Source: JAULUH01 sp032111745
GTDB taxonomy: Bacteria; Chloroflexota; Anaerolineae; JAAEKA01
Direction of reading: 5' to 3'
DNA: 6,185 nucleotides
Assembly (NCBI GenBank): GCA_032111745.1
Contig: JAULUH010000196.1
Span: 1 to 6,185, forward strand
In this document: piece by piece, positions 1 to 4,522 of the stretch
How the letters are laid out: each line of letters opens with the position of its first letter
How positions within the stretch are numbered: the stretch's first letter is position 1
Notes under the pieces: generated by a model
What the model saw: only the letters and a program-made list of their open reading frames with translations
Databases searched by the model: none
Told to the model about the DNA's origin: nothing
Position numbers and translations under genes: made by a program

Positions 1-495
1 CTTCGTCGGGATTTCCCAAACGCTACGCCTGAGGCGTTGCGTGAGGCGCGGCAGGATCCGGATCAGACCATGATGGCAGCGCATAAGTACCTGGGCCTGC
101 CAAGTCTAGTCGATAAGAAGACCGCAGAGAAATTTCTCAAACTTACTCCAGACAAACTGCGGGCTCACCTCACGCTCACCGGCGATGGCCAATTGAAGAA
201 GAAGGACATGGACACCGCCCTGGAAAGGCTCGAGATGGTGCAAGATCACCTGAGAAACCTGAAAGAGAACAAAAGGTTGGTCACGACGTGGGACCAGGAC
301 ACCTTCGACAGAGCACGAGAAGAAGAGGATGTGGCGGATAGAAGAGGGGATCAGGCTTACCCGCGGAGTTATCTGAAACGCGCCTTGCGCGAGAGAGTCG
401 AGCTGCAGCCAGACCCTGAACAGGCAGGAGACGTGCCGCCGCGTCGCCAGAGCCTCGCTGAGCTGGCTGACTGGGGCGAGGAGGAAAACGAGTAG
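1..495 (+). CDS. Unrecognised hydrophilic protein, C-terminal part (5' end outside window)
   Basis: The reading frame is open from the first base, so this is most likely the last 164 residues of a longer protein. A TTG at 37 and ATG at 70 exist in frame, but nothing marks them as starts. I do not recognise the family. The visible part is very hydrophilic, with no membrane segment or signal peptide. Helix-like charged stretches (around KKTAEKFLKL and MDTALERLEMVQDHLRNLKENK) flank a glycine-rich turn, TLTGDGQLKKKD (residues 58-69 of the visible part), that resembles a degenerate EF-hand loop. The C-terminus is proline- and glutamate-rich, ending WGEEENE. GC is about 58% in 1-480, far below the tail genes downstream. 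It sits 38 bases before a YbjN/chaperone-like gene and directly upstream of spike genes, so a cargo (effector) or accessory tail protein is possible. That role is inference from position only. Confidence 0.6.
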   Translation, partial: LRRDFPNATPEALREARQDPDQTMMAAHKYLGLPSLVDKKTAEKFLKLTPDKLRAHLTLTGDGQLKKKDMDTALERLEMVQDHLRNLKENKRLVTTWDQDTFDRAREEEDVADRRGDQAYPRSYLKRALRERVELQPDPEQAGDVPPRRQSLAELADWGEEENE

Positions 496-533
496 CGGCT
501 TAGGATGAAATCCGACCGGCAGAGAAACCAAGA

Positions 534-998
534 ATGACACAACTGATCGACACGGCAGTTCGTTTCATGAAGGAAGAAGATTGGCGCTTCGCGAGACGCC
601 CAGGCGAATCTGTGTTGGAGCTACAGTTCCAGGGCGACAACGGCCAGTGGATTTGTTTTGCGGAAGCGCGGGAGGAGGAGCGCCAGCTGGCCTTCTATTC
701 GGTCTGTCCGCTCTCTGTGCCAGCAGACCAGCGCCTGGCGATGGCCGAGTTGCTGACGCGCGCCAATTTCGGCCTGATCATGGGCAACTTCGAGATGGAC
801 TTCGCGGATGGCGAGATCAGGTTCAAGACAAGTATCGACGTCGAGGACGATCGTCTCAGCGTCGCCCTGGTCAGGTCCCTGGTCTATGCCAATATTCTGA
901 CCATGGACAAGTATCTTCCGAGCATTGCCAGGCTCCTCCATGGCAACATCAGCCCGGCCGAAGCCATTGACGAGGTCGAGAGGGCAAGCTCGATCTAA
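534..998 (+). CDS. YbjN domain-containing protein (type III secretion chaperone-like fold)
   Basis: The product has 154 residues, close to E. coli YbjN in length and covering the whole domain. Family-typical features are seen in order: a tryptophan-containing amphipathic start (EEDWRF), a W-I-C-F-A-E-A strand near residues 38-45, the AFYSVCPLSVP segment, a LLTRANFGLIMGNFEMD block, then DGEIRFKTSID, and a C-terminal helix with NILTMDKYLPSI. YbjN proteins (Pfam YbjN) adopt a fold like type III secretion chaperones; E. coli YbjN has been linked to stress and motility regulation, but most members have no known activity. There is no signal peptide, so it should be cytoplasmic. The start is preceded only by a weak purine stretch (agaga, 521-525). 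It ends four bases before the tube-fold gene, so it is probably co-transcribed with the tail genes. A chaperone role for cargo or tail assembly is inferred from fold and context. Confidence 0.82.
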   Translation: MTQLIDTAVRFMKEEDWRFARRPGESVLELQFQGDNGQWICFAEAREEERQLAFYSVCPLSVPADQRLAMAELLTRANFGLIMGNFEMDFADGEIRFKTSIDVEDDRLSVALVRSLVYANILTMDKYLPSIARLLHGNISPAEAIDEVERASSI

Positions 999-1002
999 GA
1001 CC

Positions 1003-1659
1003 ATGACGACCTACCCTCCCGGCCCGCGCCTCTTAAAGGGCGCCATCGTCGCCATCGACCTGTCCACCAACCAGCGCAGCGCGATCGTCTTCCAGTACAA
1101 CCCGGAGACGCTGACCCGCTCCCTGCAGCCCCAGATGGCCGGCGGCGACCCCGGCCAGCGCGCGCAGGCGGTGCGCTTCACGGGCGCCCCCGTGGAAACG
1201 CTGACCCTGGACGTGATGATCGACGCCACCGACCAGCTGGAGGTGGGCGACCCCCAGGCCGCCAGCCTGGGCATCTACCCCGCGCTCACCGCGCTGGAGA
1301 TGCTCCTCTACCCCCAGAGCCAGCAGGTCATCCAGAACAACCAGCTGCTCAGCCAGGGCAGCATCGAGGTCGGCCCCTACGTAGCGCCGCTCACCCTGTT
1401 CATCTGGGGCGGCAACCGGGTCCTGCCCGTGCTGCTGACCGGCCTGAGCAGCCGCGAGGAGCTTTTCGATACCAGCCTCAACCCCATCCGGGCGACGGTG
1501 ACCCTGTCCATGCGCGCGCTCAGCTACTCGGACCTGGATAGCACCAACAAGGGCCACCAGCTGTTCCTGGCCTACCAGAAGGCCAAGGAAGTCATGGCCC
1601 GGAAGGGGCTGGCCAGCAACCCGGACCAGGCCATAGGCGCCAACATCAACCGCCTGTAG
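1003..1659 (+). CDS. Contractile injection system tube-fold protein (CIS_tube, Afp7-like N-terminal domain)
   Basis: The product has 218 residues. The N-terminus has the family pattern: a hydrophobic beta strand (LLKGAIVAIDL) followed by a VFQYNPETL motif at residues 29-37. This resembles the FNPxxl motif of CIS_tube and tube-initiator proteins of eCIS and phage tails. Beta-rich segments follow (VETLTLDVMIDAT; the LFIWGGNRVLPVLLTGLSSREELFD block; IRATVTLSMRALSY), typical of the tail-tube fold with its paired strands. The ATG at 1003 is chosen because the longer in-frame opening at 925 would overlap the YbjN gene by 74 bases and adds a basic, non-conserved leader. By family knowledge it caps or adapts the inner tube at the baseplate. 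In Serratia Afp7 this domain is fused to LysM; here LysM is the next gene. This is the first strongly GC-rich gene in the window. No strong ribosome binding site is visible, so translation may depend on coupling to the gene before. Confidence 0.86.
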   Translation: MTTYPPGPRLLKGAIVAIDLSTNQRSAIVFQYNPETLTRSLQPQMAGGDPGQRAQAVRFTGAPVETLTLDVMIDATDQLEVGDPQAASLGIYPALTALEMLLYPQSQQVIQNNQLLSQGSIEVGPYVAPLTLFIWGGNRVLPVLLTGLSSREELFDTSLNPIRATVTLSMRALSYSDLDSTNKGHQLFLAYQKAKEVMARKGLASNPDQAIGANINRL

Positions 1660-1675
1660 CCGCGCGCCGCGCGGC
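1659..1675. repeat. 17-base perfect GC palindrome between tube-fold and LysM genes
   Basis: The sequence GCCGCGCGCCGCGCGGC has 8-base arms around one central base, overlapping the last base of the tube-fold stop codon. As RNA it could form a short, very stable GC hairpin once the centre opens into a small loop. No run of T follows, so it does not look like an intrinsic terminator. It occupies the second of only two gaps longer than 10 bases between genes (the other is 496-533), so mRNA processing or partial attenuation is possible, but in such GC-rich DNA it may be chance. Confidence 0.5.
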
Positions 1676-1686
1676 CACACCAGCAC

Positions 1687-1691
1687 AAGGA
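1687..1691 (+). promoter_or_regulatory. Ribosome binding site of the LysM gene
   Basis: AAGGA lies six bases before the ATG at 1698. It is one of the clearest Shine-Dalgarno sites in the window and supports independent translation initiation after the 38-base gap and the GC palindrome. Confidence 0.6.
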
Positions 1692-1697
1692 CCCGCC

Positions 1698-1994
1698 ATG
1701 TTCGACCACACCAGCCGCTACTACGTCCTGGAAGACCGCATCTACGAGACCGCGGACGGCTACCAGATCGCCTACAAGGCCCGCCGCTTCCTGCCCCAGG
1801 GCCAGGACCTACCCCTGCTGGGCGAGGCCAGGGTGCGCGTCGACGAGCGCCTGGACCTGATCAGCACCCGCGCCCTGGGCGACCCCCTGTTGTTCTGGCA
1901 GATCTGCGACGCCAACAACGCGGTCGACCCGTTTGACCTGGTGGCGGAGACCGGCCGCGTCCTGCGCGTGCCCATTCCCCAGTTCCGGAAGTGA
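1698..1994 (+). CDS. Small LysM-type tail/baseplate protein (Afp7 C-terminal-like)
   Basis: The product has 98 residues. The N-terminal half (RYYVLEDRIYETADGYQIAY) is a short beta-rich lead-in. Residues from about 45 to 95 look like a LysM-like module: VRVDERLDLISTRALGDPLLFWQICDANN, then VDPFDLVAETGRVLRVPIP. This is the usual pattern of a 'start the helix, then W..I...N, then P..L..G..L.IP' LysM unit, also seen in phage tail protein X and in eCIS LysM proteins. Such proteins attach at the tube-baseplate junction; they are usually cytoplasmic particle components, not secreted wall hydrolases, and no signal peptide or enzyme domain is present here. The stop codon at 1992 is followed after one base by the start of the hub gene, indicating translational coupling. 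The assignment rests on motif pattern and gene order. Confidence 0.78.
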   Translation: MFDHTSRYYVLEDRIYETADGYQIAYKARRFLPQGQDLPLLGEARVRVDERLDLISTRALGDPLLFWQICDANNAVDPFDLVAETGRVLRVPIPQFRK

Positions 1995-1995
1995 C

Positions 1996-3138
1996 ATGGC
2001 CCTGGCACCACTTTTGCTTACCCTGCTGATCGGCCGCGCGGTGCCGGCGCCGGCCCCGCCGGAGCTGATGGCCGCGCTGGACAGCATCGAGGTCAACCAG
2101 AGCGACGACGGGGATGCCGGCTTCAGCCAGGGCTTCCAGATAGCCTTCCGCGCGGAGCGCGACAAGGCGGCTACCAGGCAGGTCGCGCTGCTGCGCCACC
2201 CGCTGCTGCAGCCGGGGTGCCGGGCCATCGTGGTGGTGACCCTGGGCGGCACCCCCCAGGTGCTGATGGACGGCATCATCACCCACCACCAGTTCACGCC
2301 CGGCAAGGACGCCCGGCTGGTAGTCACCGGCAAGGACCTGAGCGTGATGATGGACATGCTGGAGCTGTCCATGGGCTACCCGGCCATGCCCCACGAGGCC
2401 ATCGTGGCCCTGGTGCTGGCCCGGTATGCCACCTTCGGCATCATCCCCGAGGTCATCCCGGCACCCAGCTCCTGGACCGGGCTGCCGGTGCAGCAGGTGC
2501 CCTTTCAGGAGGGCACGGACCGTGCCTACCTGCGCACCCTGGCCCAGGGCCACGGCTACATCTTCGGCATCCGGCCGGGGCCGCTGCCCATGCTCAACCA
2601 GGCCTACTGGGGCCCGCTAATTAAGATCGGGGTGCCGCAGAAGGCTCTCAACGTGGACATGGGCGCGGCGACCAACGTGGACTCCATCGAGTTTGCCAAC
2701 GACGCCCTGGCGCCGGAGCAGGTCTACGGGCTGGCAGACCTGCGGGACGGCGAGGTCCCGGTGCCCATTCTGACCCTGGCTGCGCTGGGCCTGCAGCCCC
2801 TGGCCACCCAGCAGGCCATCCTGGTGAACCAGCCCTTCGTCCGCCGAACCCAGCTGGAATACCAGGGGTCCAGCCCCATCGAGGCCCTGTCCCTGGCCCA
2901 GGCCACCACCAACACCTCCAGCGAGGCCACCGTCACCGGCTCAGGCACCCTCAACGCGCTGCGCTACCAGGCCATCCTGGCGGCCCCGGGCATCGTCGGC
3001 GTGCGCGGGGTGAGCGAGGACTACGACGGCCTGTACTGGGTCAAGAACGTCAAGCACCAGATCAGCCCCGGCGCATACACGCAGAGCTTTACCCTGACCC
3101 GCGAGGGCACCGGCACCACCACCCAGAGGTTGTCATAA
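1996..3138 (+). CDS. Phage late control D / gp27-like baseplate hub protein (Afp8 N-terminal half)
   Basis: The product has 380 residues. The start at 1996 is chosen over an in-frame ATG at 1933 because the latter lies inside the LysM gene, while 1996 follows its stop by one base and has GGAAG at 1987-1991. Family features are visible: an early IEVNQSDDGDAGFSQGFQIAF strand pair (residues about 31-51), the VTLGGTPQVLMDGIITHH strand, VVTGKDLSVMMDM, a segment with PFQEGTDRAYLRTLAQGHGYIF, and a C-terminal YWVKNVKHQISPGAYTQSFTLTR strand. These match the phage late control D family, the gp27-like hub of T4 tails, Afp8 and VgrG. It should form the trimeric hub joining inner tube to spike. The spike itself is in the next gene, so the usual hub-spike fusion is split. 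The hydrophobic N-terminus (LAPLLLTLLIG) is common in this group and is not taken as a signal peptide. Confidence 0.9.
   Translation: MALAPLLLTLLIGRAVPAPAPPELMAALDSIEVNQSDDGDAGFSQGFQIAFRAERDKAATRQVALLRHPLLQPGCRAIVVVTLGGTPQVLMDGIITHHQFTPGKDARLVVTGKDLSVMMDMLELSMGYPAMPHEAIVALVLARYATFGIIPEVIPAPSSWTGLPVQQVPFQEGTDRAYLRTLAQGHGYIFGIRPGPLPMLNQAYWGPLIKIGVPQKALNVDMGAATNVDSIEFANDALAPEQVYGLADLRDGEVPVPILTLAALGLQPLATQQAILVNQPFVRRTQLEYQGSSPIEALSLAQATTNTSSEATVTGSGTLNALRYQAILAAPGIVGVRGVSEDYDGLYWVKNVKHQISPGAYTQSFTLTREGTGTTTQRLS
3125..3129 (+). promoter_or_regulatory. Ribosome binding site of the spike gene, inside the hub gene
   Basis: AGAGG lies eight bases before the ATG at 3138, within the last codons of the hub gene. 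Together with the TAATG stop-start overlap it supports coupled translation of hub and spike proteins, which should be needed in equal amounts. Confidence 0.5.
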
Positions 3139-3833
3139 TGGCCAATTACGGCAAATACCGCGGCAAAGTCGTCGATCCGGTCGATCCGCTCCAGCTGGGG
3201 CGCATCGTGGCCCTCGTCCCCGCCATCTCCGAGATGCCGCTGAGCTGGGCTTCACCAGCCGTACCCTATGCCGGCAAAGGGGTCGGCTTCTTCGCCATCC
3301 CCCCTGTGGGCGCCAACGTCTGGATCGAGTTCGAGGGTGGGGACGCCAACTACCCCATCTGGACGGGCTGCTTCTGGGGCGAGGGCGAGGTGCCGGCCGA
3401 GCCGGCCCTGCCCACCACCATCATGCTCAAGACCACGCTCGGCGCCTTCAGCATCAACAACCTGGATGCGGAGCTCAAGCTCATCCTGGAGGCCCCCGAC
3501 GGGTTGATGAGCCTGGTGATGAATTCCACGGGCATCAAACTCAGCCTCAACGAGGTCAGCATTTCCCTCACCGAGGAGGCTATCACCCTGAGCCATGCGC
3601 CGGCCACGGTCGAGGTCACGCCTGAAGGCATTACCCTGTCCTGCCCCGAAAGCGTGGCCTTGAACAGTGGCGAGGCGACTGTTGAGGTGACCCCTGCGGC
3701 CATCAGCCTCTCCGACGGCCCGGCCAGCATCGAGATTGCGCCGGCCGCCATCGCCATCGAGAACGGCGCCGGCAGCATCGCCGTGTCGCCGGCCAGCGTT
3801 ACCATCAACGAAGGTGCCCTGGAGATCATCTAG
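3138..3833 (+). CDS. Phage baseplate assembly protein V (gp5-like OB-fold spike)
   Basis: The product has 231 residues, and its ATG overlaps the hub stop codon by one base (TAATG). Residues 1-80 form the OB-fold domain of gpV/gp5/VgrG: YGKYRGKVVDPVDPLQLGRI, then LSWASPAVPYAGKGVGFFAIPP, then VGANVWIEFEGGDANYPIWTG and CFWGEGEVP. These are highly typical of eCIS V proteins. From about residue 95 the protein becomes a repetitive beta structure (alternating hydrophobic residues such as ATVEVTP and ITLS) with 16-residue units, as expected of the trimeric beta-helix needle. No lysozyme domain is inserted, unlike T4 gp5. It should sit below the hub and carry the PAAR-like tip encoded next. It equals the C-terminal half of Afp8. 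Its single TAG stop is followed one base later by the tip gene. Confidence 0.92.
   Translation: MANYGKYRGKVVDPVDPLQLGRIVALVPAISEMPLSWASPAVPYAGKGVGFFAIPPVGANVWIEFEGGDANYPIWTGCFWGEGEVPAEPALPTTIMLKTTLGAFSINNLDAELKLILEAPDGLMSLVMNSTGIKLSLNEVSISLTEEAITLSHAPATVEVTPEGITLSCPESVALNSGEATVEVTPAAISLSDGPASIEIAPAAIAIENGAGSIAVSPASVTINEGALEII
3507..3830 (+). repeat. Beta-helix repeat region of the spike protein
   Basis: This codes for residues 124-231 of the spike. The last units are aligned by eye as ATVEVTPAAISLSDGP, ASIEIAPAAIAIENGA and GSIAVSPASVTINEGA, each 16 residues long. They are preceded by ATVEVTPEGITLSCPE, with an extra eight-residue half unit (SVALNSGE), and by more diverged copies (from LMSLVMNSTGIKLSLNE). 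Each unit has two short strands with alternating hydrophobic residues separated by a proline/glycine turn. The DNA copies are diverged, so these are old protein repeats and not a recent tandem expansion. Confidence 0.72.
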
Positions 3834-3834
3834 T

Positions 3835-4164
3835 ATGCCCGGATTCATCCTGCACGAAGGTGCCATCGTGACCTGCGCCCATGGCGGCATGGTCGAGCCC
3901 ACCGTGCCCAACCCGCGGGTGCTGGTGATGGGCATGCCCATCATCAACGAGGGCGCGCCCTGGACGGTGGCCGGCTGCGCGTTTCCGCCTCCCCCGGTCG
4001 CCAACGGCCCCTGCGTCGTCGCCGAATGGTTGCCCTTCACGGCGTCCCTGCGCGTGACGTCGATGGGCATGCCGGTGCTGGTGCAGAGCAGCCAGGCCAT
4101 CTGTACCCCCACCGGTACGCCTGTGATCGTGGGGGTCACGCAGACCCGCGTCATGGCGGAGTGA
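3835..4164 (+). CDS. PAAR-like spike tip protein (Afp10-type)
   Basis: The product has 109 residues. The ATG at 3835 is chosen over the longer in-frame opening at 3736, which lies within the spike gene; GGAG at 3821-3824 precedes it. The sequence has the glycine/proline-rich, all-beta look of PAAR-like proteins: an opening ILHEGAIVTCAHGG (residues 5-18), two VxxMGMP turns (residues 31-35 and 75-80), a CAFPPPP segment, and a closing QAICTPTGTPVIVG. Candidate metal ligands are C14, H16 and C90, with C48 and C60 as further cysteines; a zinc site at the apex is known for PAAR proteins, but which residues bind here is inference. The layout is also close to DUF4280, a PAAR-like family. It should sharpen the beta-helix needle and could carry cargo, though no toxin extension is present. 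It lies before gp25, whereas in Afp it lies after. Confidence 0.82.
   Translation: MPGFILHEGAIVTCAHGGMVEPTVPNPRVLVMGMPIINEGAPWTVAGCAFPPPPVANGPCVVAEWLPFTASLRVTSMGMPVLVQSSQAICTPTGTPVIVGVTQTRVMAE
4158..4161 (+). promoter_or_regulatory. Ribosome binding site of the gp25-like gene
   Basis: GGAG lies six bases before the ATG at 4168 and overlaps the last codon and stop region of the PAAR-like gene. It fixes the start of the gp25-like protein and indicates coupled translation across a three-base gap. Confidence 0.55.
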
Positions 4165-4167
4165 GTC

Positions 4168-4518
4168 ATGCAGCTGGCCTTTCCCTACCGCATCAACCAC
4201 ACCGGCCGCACCGGCGGCGACCACGGCACCCACCTGCGCGATCTGATCGAGCAGGTGCTGTTCACGACGCCCACCGAGCGCGTCAACCGGCCCGATTTCG
4301 GCGCCGGCCTCATGGAGATGGTCTTCGCAGCCGAAAGTGACGAGTTGCTGGCCGCCAGCCGGTTCATGGTCCAGGGCGCCCTGCAGCAGTGGCTGGGCGA
4401 CCTGATCGAGGTCGAGGCCGTGGTGATGGAGCGCGCGGACGACTCCATCGCCATCACCATCCAGTACCTGGAGCGCCGCACCCAGGCCCGCCAGCTCGCC
4501 ACCTTCAGGACCCCCTAG
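4168..4518 (+). CDS. gp25/GPW-like baseplate wedge protein (Afp9-type)
   Basis: The product has 116 residues, normal for the family. The central block LRDLIEQVLFTTPTERVNRPDFGAGLMEMVF (residues about 23-53) carries the family signature: a helix, a 'T-x-x-x-E-R' segment close to the conserved EPR motif, and PDFG(A/S)GL followed by a phenylalanine. It is followed by a helix (LLAASRFMVQGALQQWL) and the strand pair IEVEAVVMERADDSIAITIQYLERR. T4 gp25, phage P2 W, type VI TssE and Afp9 belong here; in those systems the protein sits in the baseplate wedge and nucleates sheath assembly, partly by offering a strand that completes the first sheath ring. The exact E-P-R of gp25 reads E-R-V-N-R-P here, an ordinary variation in eCIS members. 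The next gene begins four bases after its stop. Confidence 0.92.
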   Translation: MQLAFPYRINHTGRTGGDHGTHLRDLIEQVLFTTPTERVNRPDFGAGLMEMVFAAESDELLAASRFMVQGALQQWLGDLIEVEAVVMERADDSIAITIQYLERRTQARQLATFRTP

Positions 4519-4522
4519 CCCC

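Noticed and set aside
505..537. Ten-codon ORF (MKSDRQRNQE) whose stop overlaps the YbjN start as ATGA
   Set aside because: It could act as a coupling leader, but it has no clear ribosome binding site, no regulatory codon run and no other support; a chance ORF is the simpler reading.
967..1000. TTGACG as a -35 box for a promoter just before the tube-fold gene
   Set aside because: The bases about 17 positions further on (TCGATC) are a poor -10 match and lie in coding sequence; no other support.
1033..1686. Long minus-strand open frames opposite the tube-fold and hub genes
   Set aside because: Their low-complexity G/A/R/H/Q-rich translation is typical of the shadow of GC-rich coding DNA.
1996..2061. 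Possible signal peptide at the start of the hub protein (hydrophobic run, then AVPAPAPP)
   Set aside because: There is no basic n-region, the hydrophobic run is short, and hub proteins of this group commonly begin with a hydrophobic strand and proline segment; the particle assembles in the cytoplasm.
3171..3188. Tandem 9-base repeat (GTCGATCCG twice) in the spike gene
   Set aside because: It encodes VDPVDP in the usual V(x)D(x)xDP segment of V proteins; two units only, explained by coding.
3252..4169. 305-codon open frame on the minus strand
   Set aside because: It lies opposite three well-recognised tail genes. Long antisense frames are common in GC-rich DNA with G/C third positions, and its product has no recognisable domain.
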